From the NCBI RefSeq assembly GCF_001657485.1, contig NZ_LXFU01000031.1, positions 3,485 through 67,484 on the forward strand: 64,000 nucleotides of DNA, given 5' to 3'. Under the pieces are notes generated by a model. The model did not search any database and had not been told where the DNA came from. It saw only the letters and a list, made by a program, of their open reading frames with translations. The DNA comes from Rhizobium sp. WYCCWR10014 (GTDB lineage: Bacteria; Pseudomonadota; Alphaproteobacteria; Rhizobiales; Rhizobiaceae). Every line of letters begins with the position of its first letter. Within the stretch, counting starts at the first letter, position 1. This document shows positions 48,667 through 57,878 of this stretch, in pieces. The position numbers and the translations under genes were made by a program.

Positions 48667-49533
48667 TTAGCCGTTCTCATCGCTGCTGGTCATCACGGTG
48701 TAGAACACCCAGGAGAGCAGCAAGATGATGAGGAAGTAGATGATCGACATCGCCGCCGCCGGGCCAAGGTCGAACTGGCCGACCGCCATTTTCACGAGGT
48801 CGATCGATAGGAACGTCGTCGAGTTGCCGGGCCCGCCGCCGGTGACGACGAAAGGCTCGGTGTAGATCATGAAACTGTCCATGAAGCGCAGGAGCACGGC
48901 GATCAGCAGCACCCGCTTCATCTTCGGCAGCTGGATGTAGCGGAAGACGGACCAGCGCGAGGCGCCGTCGATCTTGGCGGCCTGGTAATAGGCATCCGGG
49001 ATCGAGACCAGGCCGGCATAGCAGAGCAGCACGACGAGGCTTGTCCAGTGCCAGACGTCCATGACGATGACGGTCACCCAGGCATCGATCGGATCGCGGA
49101 CATAATTGTAGTCGAGGCCGATCGCTTCGAGCGTGTGGCCGAGCAAGCCGATATCGACGCGTCCGAAGACCTGCCAGATGGTGCCGACGACGTTCCACGG
49201 AATGAGCAGCGGCAGCGCCATCAACACCAGGCAGACGGGAACGCCCGGTCCTGATTTCGGCATGTTGAGCGCGATGAAGATGCCAAGCGGAATCTCCAGC
49301 GCCAGGATGATGAAGGAGAACAGCAGATTGCGCTGTAGCGATTCCCAGAAGCGGTCGGAATGCAGGGTCTGGACGAACCAGTCGGTACCGGCCCAGAAGA
49401 ACTCGTTGTTGCCGAACGTATCCTGCACTGAATAGTTGACGACAGTCATCAGCGGGATGACGGCCGAAAACGCCACGAGTAGCAGCACCGGCAGGACCAG
49501 AAACCAGGCTTTGTTATTCCACGTCTTCTGCAT
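48667..49533 (-). CDS. glpP: glycerol ABC importer permease, MalF type
   Basis: 288 residues, six membrane segments, first at about 9-30. EAA loop AYYQAAKIDGASRWSVFRYIQLPKM. It starts 3 bases after the glpT stop. Heterodimer partner of GlpQ. Confidence 0.9.
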   Translation of the reverse strand: MQKTWNNKAWFLVLPVLLLVAFSAVIPLMTVVNYSVQDTFGNNEFFWAGTDWFVQTLHSDRFWESLQRNLLFSFIILALEIPLGIFIALNMPKSGPGVPVCLVLMALPLLIPWNVVGTIWQVFGRVDIGLLGHTLEAIGLDYNYVRDPIDAWVTVIVMDVWHWTSLVVLLCYAGLVSIPDAYYQAAKIDGASRWSVFRYIQLPKMKRVLLIAVLLRFMDSFMIYTEPFVVTGGGPGNSTTFLSIDLVKMAVGQFDLGPAAAMSIIYFLIILLLSWVFYTVMTSSDENG

Positions 49534-49536
49534 GGC

Positions 49537-50607
49537 TCAGGCCTCCCTGCCGACACGCCAACTGTCGGCGTAGATGCTGATGGCGGACGGGTCGAAGGTG
49601 ACGCGGGCGTCCGCGGGAATGTCGGCGTCTTCTGGCACGACGATGGCGATCGGCTGGCCGGCAAAGCGGGCGCGCACGATCTTCTGCCGGCCGATATCCT
49701 CGACCTTGCTGATCGTGACCGGCATGCCCTCCCGTCCGAGGCGAATGAATTCGGGGCGGATGCCGAGTTCGGTTTTGGCCGTGCCTGATGTCTTCGGCGC
49801 GTAATCGAGCGTCAGGGTTTCATCTCCGACCGCCACAGTGCTGCCCGCGATCCTGGCCGGCATGAAATTCATGCCCGGCGAACCGATGAAATAACCGACG
49901 AAGGTGTGGCTCGGCCGCTCGAAGAGCTCGGCCGGCGTACCGATCTGGACGATCTGGCCGTCATACATGACGACGACCTTCTCGGCGAAAGTCAGCGCCT
50001 CGGTCTGGTCGTGGGTCACATAGACCATGGTGAAGCCGAACTGCTTGTGCAGCCGCTTCAGCTGCGAACGCAGCACCCATTTCATATGCGGATCGATGAC
50101 GGTCAGCGGCTCGTCGAACAGGATGGCGTTGACGTCGTTGCGCACCAGCCCGCGGCCGAGCGAGATCTTCTGCTTCTGGTCGGCGGTCAGGCCCTGCGCC
50201 TTGCGCCTGGCCCAACTGGCAAGGTCGATCATTTCGAGGATGTCGCGGACACGCCGGTCGACATCCGCTTCGGCCACACCGCGGTTGCGCAAGGGAAAAG
50301 CGAGATTGTCGTAGACGGTCATCGTGTCGTAGATGACGGGGAACTGGAAGACCTGTGCGATGTTGCGGCTCTGCGTCGAAAGGTTCGTGACATCCTTGCC
50401 GTCGAACAGGATGCGGCCATGCGAGGGCTGCAGCAGGCCCGAGATGATGTTGAGCAGCGTGGTCTTGCCGCAGCCGGAGGGGCCGAGCAGCGCATAGGCG
50501 CCGCCATCGTTCCATTCGTGGTCGACTTCCTTCAGCGAATAATCCTTGTCGGACTTCGGATTGGCGCCATAGGCGTGGCGGATATGGTCGAGCGTGATGC
50601 GTGCCAT
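49537..50607 (-). CDS. glpT: glycerol ABC importer ATPase with unusual signature motif
   Basis: 356 residues. Walker A GPSGCGKTT, Walker B AILFDEPLTVID and H-loop YVTHDQ are normal. The ABC signature, normally LSGGQ, reads LTADQKQKISLGRG. The C-terminal MalK-like domain follows. With GlpS it should form a heterodimer in which one of the two composite sites carries this altered signature. It lies 9 bases after glpS. Confidence 0.9.
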   Translation of the reverse strand: MARITLDHIRHAYGANPKSDKDYSLKEVDHEWNDGGAYALLGPSGCGKTTLLNIISGLLQPSHGRILFDGKDVTNLSTQSRNIAQVFQFPVIYDTMTVYDNLAFPLRNRGVAEADVDRRVRDILEMIDLASWARRKAQGLTADQKQKISLGRGLVRNDVNAILFDEPLTVIDPHMKWVLRSQLKRLHKQFGFTMVYVTHDQTEALTFAEKVVVMYDGQIVQIGTPAELFERPSHTFVGYFIGSPGMNFMPARIAGSTVAVGDETLTLDYAPKTSGTAKTELGIRPEFIRLGREGMPVTISKVEDIGRQKIVRARFAGQPIAIVVPEDADIPADARVTFDPSAISIYADSWRVGREA

Positions 50608-50616
50608 TGTGCTCTC

Positions 50617-51693
50617 CTATACCTTTCCGGCCGCAGCGATGGCGTGGCCGTCGCTGCCGAAGGCCATCAGGTGGCGGGTGTCGAGAAAAGCTTCGACCTC
50701 CATGTCGGGATCGATGTCGTGAATGCCATGCGCCAGCATCACCCAACGTACACCGTCATATTCCAGGTGAACGAAGCTCTCCGAGCCGGTGATCTCTGAA
50801 ACCAGCGTGCGCGCCTGCAGGCGGGCCGCGTCGCCGGTCTGCGGCGCAAGGCCGAGATGATGCGGGTGAAAGGCGATAGTGACGGGACCGTCCGGCACGA
50901 CGGCCAGATGCGAGGGAACCGGAATCGTAACCCCGCTCGGACGCGTGAACACGTTGCCTGATTTCGTGACGTCGAGGGTGTTCAGCGGCGGATCGGCGAA
51001 AATTCCGGCGGTGGCGAGATTGACGGGTCGGCGATAAACCTCGATCGTCGGCCCGAACTGGGTCACCCGGCCCTGGTTCAGCGTTGCCGTATTGCCGCCA
51101 AGCAGCAGCGCCTCGGAAGGCTCGGTCGTCGCATAGACGAAGATTGCGCCGGATTGGGCAAAGATCTTCGGCAGTTCCTCGCGCAGTTCCTCGCGCAGCT
51201 TGTAATCGAGATTGGCGAGCGGCTCGTCCATCAGCACGAGGCTGGCATTCTTGACGAGTGCGCGCGCCAGCGCCGTACGCTGCTGCTGGCCGCCGGACAG
51301 ATTGAGTGGGGTGCGATCGAGATAGGGCGTGAGCTTCAGAAGCTCGGCCGCCTTGCGCACCTCACGGTCGATCGTGGCAGCATCCTTGCCCGATATGCGC
51401 ATCGGCGAGGCGATGTTGTTGTAGACGCTCAGCGCCGGATAGTTGATGAACTGCTGGTAGACCATGGCGACGTTGCGCTTCTGTACCGGCATGCCAGTGA
51501 CGTCAGTGCCGTCGAAATGGATGGAGCCGCCTGTGGGACGGTCAAGCCCCGCCATCAGCCGCATCAGCGACGTTTTGCCCGCGAGCGTCGGCCCGAGCAG
51601 GACATTCAGCGTGCCCCGCTCGAGAACCAGATCGGTCGGATAGATATGATAGTCCGCGCCCACCATCTTGGCGGCGTTTCGCAGTTCCAGCAT
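50617..51693 (-). CDS. glpS: glycerol ABC importer ATPase
   Basis: 358 residues. Walker A is GPTLAGKTS (Leu-Ala in place of the usual Ser/Gly pair), signature LSGGQQQRTALARAL, Walker B LVLMDEPLANLD. The switch-loop residue where His is usual reads YATTEPSEAL, without His. C-terminal MalK-like domain. The start at 51693 is where ABC homology begins; the frame is open far upstream into glpD. GlpS keeps the good signature while GlpT keeps the good H-loop, as expected of an asymmetric pair. Confidence 0.88.
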   Translation of the reverse strand: MLELRNAAKMVGADYHIYPTDLVLERGTLNVLLGPTLAGKTSLMRLMAGLDRPTGGSIHFDGTDVTGMPVQKRNVAMVYQQFINYPALSVYNNIASPMRISGKDAATIDREVRKAAELLKLTPYLDRTPLNLSGGQQQRTALARALVKNASLVLMDEPLANLDYKLREELREELPKIFAQSGAIFVYATTEPSEALLLGGNTATLNQGRVTQFGPTIEVYRRPVNLATAGIFADPPLNTLDVTKSGNVFTRPSGVTIPVPSHLAVVPDGPVTIAFHPHHLGLAPQTGDAARLQARTLVSEITGSESFVHLEYDGVRWVMLAHGIHDIDPDMEVEAFLDTRHLMAFGSDGHAIAAAGKV

Positions 51694-51734
51694 TCCGATT
51701 CCCGTGCCTCCACGCAGCGGGGACCACATGGCTC

Positions 51735-53288
51735 CTACCCGGCCATCGCCGGCATGGCAGCCATGTACTCCTCCAGTGACTGGGCCTGCTCCTTCGAAAG
51801 GCGCAGACCATCCTTTGTTCTCCTCCACAGCACGTCTTCGGCGTGCCGGGCCCATTCATGTTCGACGAGATAGGTGACCTCTGCCTCGTAGAGATCGCCG
51901 CCGAACAGCCGTCCGAGATCGTCGATGCCGCTGGCATTGCCAAGCAACTGCTCTGCCTTGGTGCCGTAGCGGCGCACCAGGCGGCGGGCAAGCGGATCGG
52001 CGAGGAACGAATAACGCCGCCTCAGCTTGTCAACCTGTGCCTCGTAACCGCGGACCGGGAAATCGCCGCCCGGCAGATGGCTTTTGGCCGTCCACGGGGC
52101 GCCCTTGGCGCCGATTGCAGCACCGATCTTCTCCAGCGCATGTTCGGAAAGCCGGCGATAGGTGGTGAGCTTGCCCCCGAAGACGTTGAGCAGCGGCGCG
52201 GCGTCACCTTCACCTTCCAGCTTCAACACATAGTCGCGCGTCGCCTCCTGCGCCTTTGAGGCGCCGTCGTCATAAAGCGGCCTGACGGCCGAATAGGTCC
52301 AGACGATATCTTCGGGCCTGACCGGCTCCTTGAAATATTCAGACGCCGCATTGCAAAGATAGACGGTCTCCTCCTCTGAGATCCGGACATCCCGGGGATC
52401 GGCGGTATAGTCGCGATCCGTGGTGCCGATCAGGGTGAAGTCGCCCTCGTAGGGGATGGCGAAGATGATGCGGTTGTCGGGATTCTGGAAGAAATAGGCT
52501 CTCACATCGTCGAATTTCTTCTTCACGACGATATGGCTGCCCTGGACGAGGCGGACATGGTGGGCTTCGTTCTGGCCGAAGGCGGAACGAATGACATGGT
52601 CGACCCAGGGACCAGCGGCATTGACCAGCATCCTGGCCTGATAGCTGTCATTGCGGCCGCTCACCGTATCGGTGGTCTCGATATGCCACAGGCCATTCTC
52701 GCGCCTTGCCGAAACCACCTTGGTGCGCGGCATGATCAGCGCGCCCTTGTCGGCGGCATCGCGGGCATTCAGCACCACCATGCGGGCATCGTCGACCCAG
52801 CCGTCGGAATATTCGAAGGCCTTGGAAAACAGCGCCTTCAGCGGCTTGCCGGCCGGATCGCGGCGCATGTCGAGCACCGATGTCGGCGGCAAGAGCTTGC
52901 GTCCGCCAAGATGGTCGTAGAGGAAGAGGCCGAGCCGGATCAGCCAGGCCGGACGGATGCCGCCCTTGTGGTAGGGCAGCACGAAACGCAGCGGCCAGAT
53001 GATGTGCGGCGCCATCGCCCAGAGGATCTCGCGCTCCATCAGCGATTCACGCACCAGACGAAACTCGTAATGCTCGAGGTAACGCAGGCCGCCATGGATC
53101 AGCTTGGTGGCGCCCGACGACGTACCCGAGGCGAAATCGTTCATCTCCGCCAGCGCCACCGAATAACCGCGCCCGACGGCATCGCGCGCAATGCCGCAGC
53201 CGTTGATGCCGCCACCGATGACGAATATGTCGTGAATATTTCGGCCCAATTCCCCCTCCGAGCCCGCCGTCAATTTCGCATCGCACAA
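51735..53288 (-). CDS. glpD: glycerol-3-phosphate dehydrogenase (FAD, respiratory)
   Basis: 517 residues in the longest form. FAD-binding IFVIGGGINGCGIARDA is at about 21-37, ASGTSSGATKLIHGGLRYLEHYEFRLV follows, and LIGTTDRDY and GGKLTTYR are GlpD hallmarks. It oxidises glycerol 3-phosphate to DHAP at the membrane, passing electrons to quinone. Start uncertain: 53288 is TTG with no ribosome site, and a TTG at 53249 sits just after GGAGGGGG. The core is unaffected. First gene of the operon behind glpR. Confidence 0.93.
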   Translation of the reverse strand: MCDAKLTAGSEGELGRNIHDIFVIGGGINGCGIARDAVGRGYSVALAEMNDFASGTSSGATKLIHGGLRYLEHYEFRLVRESLMEREILWAMAPHIIWPLRFVLPYHKGGIRPAWLIRLGLFLYDHLGGRKLLPPTSVLDMRRDPAGKPLKALFSKAFEYSDGWVDDARMVVLNARDAADKGALIMPRTKVVSARRENGLWHIETTDTVSGRNDSYQARMLVNAAGPWVDHVIRSAFGQNEAHHVRLVQGSHIVVKKKFDDVRAYFFQNPDNRIIFAIPYEGDFTLIGTTDRDYTADPRDVRISEEETVYLCNAASEYFKEPVRPEDIVWTYSAVRPLYDDGASKAQEATRDYVLKLEGEGDAAPLLNVFGGKLTTYRRLSEHALEKIGAAIGAKGAPWTAKSHLPGGDFPVRGYEAQVDKLRRRYSFLADPLARRLVRRYGTKAEQLLGNASGIDDLGRLFGGDLYEAEVTYLVEHEWARHAEDVLWRRTKDGLRLSKEQAQSLEEYMAAMPAMAG

Positions 53289-53290
53289 AA

Positions 53291-53329
53291 CTTGCGCAAT
53301 TGCGAAAGTAACATCAGTTAAAACGAAAG
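53291..53329. promoter_or_regulatory. candidate GlpR operator region before glpD
   Basis: An 18-base near-perfect palindrome CTTGCGCAA/TTGCGAAAG (one mismatched pair) at 53291-53308 is followed by TTAAAACGAAAG at 53318-53329. The second element is repeated, in the opposite orientation, upstream of glpR at 54164-54175. Shared motifs before regulator and first structural gene suggest GlpR binding. Confidence 0.45.
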
Positions 53330-53368
53330 GAATACGAATGTCAAACGAATGTTTGTGAGGGTCGTGAT

Positions 53369-54142
53369 CTAGCGAAATCTGCCGTTCGTTTCGATCAGTT
53401 TCACATTGTTTTCGAGGCAGAGATTGCGGATCGACGGCACCGGACAGTGATCGGTGATGAAGGTATGAACCTGGGAAAGCTGGCCGATCCTGACCGGAGC
53501 GGTGCGTTCGAACTTCGTCGAATCGGCAACGAGAATGACATGTCGGGCATTAGCGATGATGGCCTGGGCGACCTTCACTTCGCGAAAATCATAGTCGAGA
53601 AGCGCGCCGTCGATATCGATCGCCGAAGCGCCGATCACGGCGTAGTCGACCTTGAACTGGCGGATGAAATCGACGGCCGCCTCGCCGACGATCCCGCCGT
53701 CCGAACCACGCACGACCCCGCCGGCAATGACCACCTCGATTGCCGGGAAAAGCCGCAACCTATTGGCCACATTGATATTATTGGTAATCACCATCAGCTC
53801 GTGATGGTCGGCAAGCGCTTCGCCCACCGCCTCGGTCGTCGTCCCGATATTGATGAAGAGCGAGGCCCCGCTCGGGATCAGCTCGACCGCGGCAATGCCG
53901 ATCGCCTGTTTCTCGGAGGCGGCGATCTGGCGGCGTGCTTCGTATTTGACGTTCTCCGTCCCGCTCGGGAATGTGGCGCCGCCATGGATGCGCGTCAGCA
54001 CCTGCGCATCGCAGAGATCGTTCAGGTCCTTGCGGATCGTCTGCGGCGTCACCGAAAAGCGGGAGGCGAGCTCCTCGACCAGCACCCTGCCGCTCGATTT
54101 CGCAATCGCCACGATTTCGGTTTGCCGGTCGGTCAAGAACAT
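53369..54142 (-). CDS. glpR: DeoR-family repressor of the glycerol operon
   Basis: 257 residues. The DeoR helix-turn-helix at about 4-58 includes RQTEIVAIAKSSGRVLVEELASRFSVTPQTIRKDL and the GGA wing (TRIHGGATFP). The sugar-phosphate-binding domain has NIGTTTEAV and DYDFREVKV. GlpR normally responds to glycerol 3-phosphate. The start at 54142 places the helix-turn-helix at the N-terminus. It lies 80 bases upstream of glpD in the same direction. Confidence 0.92.
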   Translation of the reverse strand: MFLTDRQTEIVAIAKSSGRVLVEELASRFSVTPQTIRKDLNDLCDAQVLTRIHGGATFPSGTENVKYEARRQIAASEKQAIGIAAVELIPSGASLFINIGTTTEAVGEALADHHELMVITNNINVANRLRLFPAIEVVIAGGVVRGSDGGIVGEAAVDFIRQFKVDYAVIGASAIDIDGALLDYDFREVKVAQAIIANARHVILVADSTKFERTAPVRIGQLSQVHTFITDHCPVPSIRNLCLENNVKLIETNGRFR

Positions 54143-54163
54143 GAGCGTGCGCCTTTCGATCTG

Positions 54164-54175
54164 CTTTCGTTTTAA
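54164..54175. promoter_or_regulatory. CTTTCGTTTTAA motif before glpR
   Basis: This 12-mer is the reverse complement of the element before glpD (53318-53329) and is followed by GAAAG, forming a short CTTTC/GAAAG dyad. Candidate GlpR autoregulatory site about 22 bases before the start codon. Confidence 0.4.
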
Positions 54176-54240
54176 AGAAAGCGAACGGCAGTGCAACGTC
54201 TATCTATTACCAGGCCGTCTTTCACGGCCCGAATTCGACA

Positions 54241-55146
54241 CTACCGCTTCCGCATCACGTTGACGACGAGCACGCCGAGGATTGCCATGACGCCGCCGAC
54301 AGCGCCCAACGCCGTCGGCGTCTCGCCCAGCCAGACGAACCCGATCAGCGTGGCGACTGGGGGAACGCCGTACAGGAAATTCGAGGCGCGGGCGGCCGTC
54401 AGCCGCTTCAGGGCGATCGCCCAGGTGAGGTAGCCGATCGCGGTCGGGAAGATAACGAGATAGGCAACGCCCCAGTTCACCTCCGCCGGTGCGGCGGCCA
54501 GCGCCTGAATCGTCGCCGGGACGGCCGGAAACAATGGCACGGAACCGATGAGCAGGATCCAGGCAGTGACGGCAAGCGCCGGCAACCTCCCGAGCAACGG
54601 CTTCTGCAGCACGCTGGCGATCGCCGAGCAGAGCGCTGCGCCAAGGATGAGGGCGGCATTCGGATCGAGCTTGAAGCCGTCGTCGGAGGCGACCGCAATC
54701 AACGCCACGCCGCCGAACGAAACCGCGGTGCCCACCCAGCCCCAGCGGCCGAAGCGCTCGCCAAGCGCGAATGTGGCGATCAGGGCGGTGAAGACCGGCA
54801 TGGTGTTGATGATGAAGCTCGCCGGTCCTGCAGCAACGGTCTGCTCGCCAGTGTTCAGCAGAACCGCATAGGCGGCGATGAAAAGCACGGCGGCAACGGA
54901 GAGGCGGAAAAAATCGCGTTTTTCCGGCATCGGCCGATAGATGACGAGATAGACGAGGGCGATGATGCCGGCTGCCACATAACGCGCCGTCGCCAGTTCG
55001 ATCGGCGTCAGCGGTCCGAGACAGATGCGGATCACCACGAAGGAGGAAGCCCAGGAGAGGATGGTGACGAGGATCGCCGCAAAGGCCACCAAATCGAACC
55101 CGCCTTGCTGTTTCGTCGAAACCGGTACGCTTGCCGCCATGCTCAT
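54241..55146 (-). CDS. DMT-superfamily (EamA) transporter
   Basis: 301 residues with ten predicted membrane segments in two EamA repeats (first repeat from about residue 18, second ending IGFVWLGETPTALGAVGGVMAILGVLVV). The ATG at 55146 is chosen over a GTG at 55158 because GGAGG precedes it. Members export metabolites or amino acids. Divergent from a LysR regulator. Confidence 0.88.
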   Translation of the reverse strand: MSMAASVPVSTKQQGGFDLVAFAAILVTILSWASSFVVIRICLGPLTPIELATARYVAAGIIALVYLVIYRPMPEKRDFFRLSVAAVLFIAAYAVLLNTGEQTVAAGPASFIINTMPVFTALIATFALGERFGRWGWVGTAVSFGGVALIAVASDDGFKLDPNAALILGAALCSAIASVLQKPLLGRLPALAVTAWILLIGSVPLFPAVPATIQALAAAPAEVNWGVAYLVIFPTAIGYLTWAIALKRLTAARASNFLYGVPPVATLIGFVWLGETPTALGAVGGVMAILGVLVVNVMRKR

Positions 55147-55185
55147 TTTCGCCTCCACATGTTTCTGCGACAGTGATTAGGCCTT

Positions 55186-55208
55186 CGATGCGTGCTTGAA
55201 AAGCATCG
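55186..55208. promoter_or_regulatory. CGATGC-N11-GCATCG repeat, candidate LysR box
   Basis: Perfect 6-bp arms with 11-base spacing lie between the divergent EamA and LysR genes. The spacing is the one expected for LysR-type regulators (T-N11-A). Likely binding site of the adjacent regulator. Confidence 0.5.
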
Positions 55209-55230
55209 CAATCGATGATCAAATGTGCGT

Positions 55231-56160
55231 ATGGTTCACAGCTCGCCAGTGCTTCCGCCGCTCGATACGCTCGAGACTTTTGCCCGCGCCGCCCGGCTCG
55301 GATCGTTTTCGGCTGCGGCCGAGGAAAGCGGCATCACCCACGGGGCGGTGTCGCGGCAGGTCTCGCGCCTGGAGCGCTGGATGGGCGTGCGCCTGTTTGC
55401 GCGCGAAGCCCGAGGCGTGCGCCTGACGCCGGAAGGCATGCGGTTTTTCGCTCGGGCGGAAGAAGCACTTACGCTGCTCGGCAATAGCGGCGAACGCTGG
55501 TTGCCTCGCCGCAACAAGGCGGTGGTGCGCCTTTCGGTAACGCCCTCTGTCGCCTCTCTATGGCTGTTTCAGCGCCTGCCGAAGCTTGAAGGAAACGAGC
55601 TGCGTGTCGAGCTGACGCTCGAACACCGGCTGGCGGATTTCGGCGAAGGCACGGATCTTGCCATTCGCTGCGGCAAGGGACCATGGGCCGGCGTGCGCGC
55701 CCTGCCGCTCTGGCAGGAGAAGTCGTTTCCGATCGCCGCCCCGGCGCTGGCGGAGCGGCTCGGGCAGCGTTCCGATGCCTTGTCGCTGCTCGATCTGCCG
55801 ATCCTGCACGATTCGAATATTGAAGGCTGGCGGCGCTGGCTCTCCCGTGAGGGCGTCGACTATATACCGCGCGGCCATGACCGGCGCTTCGAGGACTACA
55901 ATCTGGTGATCGATGCCTGCGCCCAGGGCCTCGGGATCGCGCTCGCGCGGCCGCCGCTGTCGGATGCGGCGCTGACCACCGGGCGTGTCGTCGCTGTGTC
56001 GGAGCGAACGCTCGACTATCATGTGGCCTTTCACCTGATTAGACCTGACGAGGCCCTTAGAAGTCCTGCCATCGAATTCGCCAGCCGCTTCCTGCGCGAG
56101 GCCGGCCATGACGAGACGACGATTGCTACTTTTATCGCACCCGGCCGAGCGAAAGCGTAG
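55231..56160 (+). CDS. LysR-family transcriptional regulator (GcvA-like)
   Basis: 309 residues. Helix-turn-helix at about 9-65 (LPPLDTLETFARAARLGSFSAAAEE, then GAVSRQVSRLERWMGVRLF), effector domain at about 95-295. The LPPL opening is typical of GcvA/AmpR-like members. A GTG at 55225 is an alternative start two residues earlier. Divergent from the EamA transporter, its probable target. Confidence 0.9.
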   Translation: MVHSSPVLPPLDTLETFARAARLGSFSAAAEESGITHGAVSRQVSRLERWMGVRLFAREARGVRLTPEGMRFFARAEEALTLLGNSGERWLPRRNKAVVRLSVTPSVASLWLFQRLPKLEGNELRVELTLEHRLADFGEGTDLAIRCGKGPWAGVRALPLWQEKSFPIAAPALAERLGQRSDALSLLDLPILHDSNIEGWRRWLSREGVDYIPRGHDRRFEDYNLVIDACAQGLGIALARPPLSDAALTTGRVVAVSERTLDYHVAFHLIRPDEALRSPAIEFASRFLREAGHDETTIATFIAPGRAKA

Positions 56161-56198
56161 GTGGAAAGCTGGGCGGCGGCTCCGGCGATCGCCGGTCA

Positions 56199-56690
56199 CT
56201 ACTCCGCCGAAAACTTCAGGCGCATTTCCTTCGCCAGTTCAAAACCAGCGGCGCGATAGACGTGTTCGCCGGCATCGGAGGCATGAATGACAGCAGTCGT
56301 GCAGCCGATCGATTTCAGATAGTCGACAGCCTTGCTGGTCAGCGCCAATGCGATGCCGCGCCGCCGGAAGGCGTCGGCGACATAGACGGACCAGATGTAA
56401 CCGTGCAGCCGCTGTTCCGGCTGGATAACCTCCGGAAACGGCGATTGGTGCAGCTGGCAGGATGCGGAACCGGCGATGTCCCCGTCGACGATGGCAAGGA
56501 ACGAGGCCAAGCGGCGCTCTTCGCGACCGGTTCTGATGAAAGACAAGATCCGCGCCGCCGCATCAGGCCTGTAATGTTCCGGTGGTGTGCCGTAGCTGTC
56601 CCAGATCTTCAGATAGTGCCCAACCAGGATCTCGTCCTCGCCGGGCGTTGCCATTCGAATATCCATCGTGTCGTGATCCGGCTTGGGCAT
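56199..56690 (-). CDS. GNAT-family N-acetyltransferase
   Basis: 163 residues. The GNAT core has the acetyl-CoA loop RRRGIALAL at about 113-121 and strand IWSVYVADAF before it, ending HVYRAAGFEL. Substrate unknown. A second ATG at 56666 is possible; no clear ribosome site marks either. Confidence 0.85.
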   Translation of the reverse strand: MPKPDHDTMDIRMATPGEDEILVGHYLKIWDSYGTPPEHYRPDAAARILSFIRTGREERRLASFLAIVDGDIAGSASCQLHQSPFPEVIQPEQRLHGYIWSVYVADAFRRRGIALALTSKAVDYLKSIGCTTAVIHASDAGEHVYRAAGFELAKEMRLKFSAE

Positions 56691-56722
56691 GCGAGGGTAC
56701 GAAATCGCGCCTCAGACGAGAT

Positions 56723-56755
56723 GACATCCCCTGCCGCGACGCGGCAGGGGATGTC
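56723..56755. terminator. 15-bp perfect stem-loop
   Basis: GACATCCCCTGCCGC and GCGGCAGGGGATGTC pair around a 3-base loop, just beyond the stop of the DUF992 gene and before the GNAT gene. On the plus strand it is followed by AAAAA, so the T-run precedes rather than follows the stem on the transcribed strand. Still a likely terminator for the DUF992 gene. Confidence 0.6.
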
Positions 56756-56767
56756 AAAAAGGCCATA

Positions 56768-57289
56768 TCAATTCGCTGATGTGAGCGTCATCGAGGCGCT
56801 GCCGGCTGCAACGTTGAGGCCGAGCTGACCGGTCAGGCTGACCGTCTGCAGATGGATCGAACCGGAGGTGCCGCCAACCAGGAGATTGGCGCCGACACCG
56901 GCGCCGAGCGTCGCTTCGGCGGTGGCGCCGACATAGAGGCCGGCGAGCGATCCGCGGTGATAGCCGGCCGTCGGCGCGAACACGGCCCAGATCAGGCGGC
57001 TGCGGGTGGTGAAGCCAAGGTCGATGCCGAGCTTTCTCACTTCACCCGTATAACGATCCGAAAGCTCGTTGCCGACGGTCGACTGGAAGATGCAGTCGGC
57101 CTCTTTCGAGGAACCAAGCACGTAACCCGTGCCGCCGCCGATATCGCAGGTGAGGTAACCGATCTTCACGCCGTTGCGCAGGTCCGGCTCTTCATATGTC
57201 CTGGTGCCGAGATCGGCGGCATTGACCGCCCCAGCGCCGACCAGCGTCAACGATACCGCGGCAAACGCCGTCGCAAGAATTTTTTTCAT
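56768..57289 (-). CDS. exported DUF992-family protein
   Basis: 173 residues. Signal peptide MKKILATAFAAVSLTLVGAGAVNAA, then the DUF992 body with GYLTCDIGGGTGYVLGSSKEADCIF (two Cys, possible disulfide) and a Gly/Ala-rich C-terminus (LYVGATAEATLGAGVGANLLVGG). The start at 57289 has AAGGAGAAACTT upstream. Probably periplasmic or outer-membrane-associated. Function unknown. Confidence 0.85.
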   Translation of the reverse strand: MKKILATAFAAVSLTLVGAGAVNAADLGTRTYEEPDLRNGVKIGYLTCDIGGGTGYVLGSSKEADCIFQSTVGNELSDRYTGEVRKLGIDLGFTTRSRLIWAVFAPTAGYHRGSLAGLYVGATAEATLGAGVGANLLVGGTSGSIHLQTVSLTGQLGLNVAAGSASMTLTSAN

Positions 57290-57878
57290 AAGTTTCTCCT
57301 TCTCAAATCGTGACGGGAGCATACCCGGCTACTCGCCACCAGATTCGGCAACAGATAACGGACGGAACCGCAAAACGATCCCGAACCGGCATCATTTACG
57401 CATCGCGTGTCAAAGCGCCTGGGAGGGCGCAAGCGACAAACACGCTTACGGTTCAGCTCCCATTGGGACATTTCGAAGGCACCTTTTCGCGTCATCCGAT
57501 TATTTCACGATGTTGTCAGGGATGGTTGCCGGAAAGGCACGATCCTGATCGCCGTCAACTCTCAACGAGCGGTATCATGCACATCGCAGGTACCCTACTT
57601 GGATAGGCGATCGATGATCGCGCAGGTTGCCATGCCGTATAGATAGCTGTACTATTTGAAAATACTCTCCATGCAGCACTGCAACGGGAGAGGAAACGGC
57701 ATGATTGCTTGGCATTGCCGCAGAATTTCCGCCTGTTTTCCGGAATTCTGCTTCTGTTCGAACAGAAACTAAGTCTGAATTTGAGAAATATAATCAGGCG
57801 ATATTTTCGCGGGGGCCGGACAATCGTACGCCCGCCGATCTCTATTGGAGATAACGGGTAATTTATCGGGAGGGAAAG
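57290..57878. other. 589-base gap with one perfect palindrome
   Basis: No gene recognised. At 57752-57767 TTCTGTTC/GAACAGAA forms a perfect 16-base palindrome, and TATAAT occurs at 57789-57794. Together these could be the control region of the glycine-zipper gene at 57879. The rest, 57290-57740, shows nothing I can name. Confidence 0.45.

Noticed and set aside
57290..57740. Small genes in the gap after the DUF992 gene
   Set aside because: Several short frames exist in both directions, but none has a ribosome site together with a believable protein pattern.
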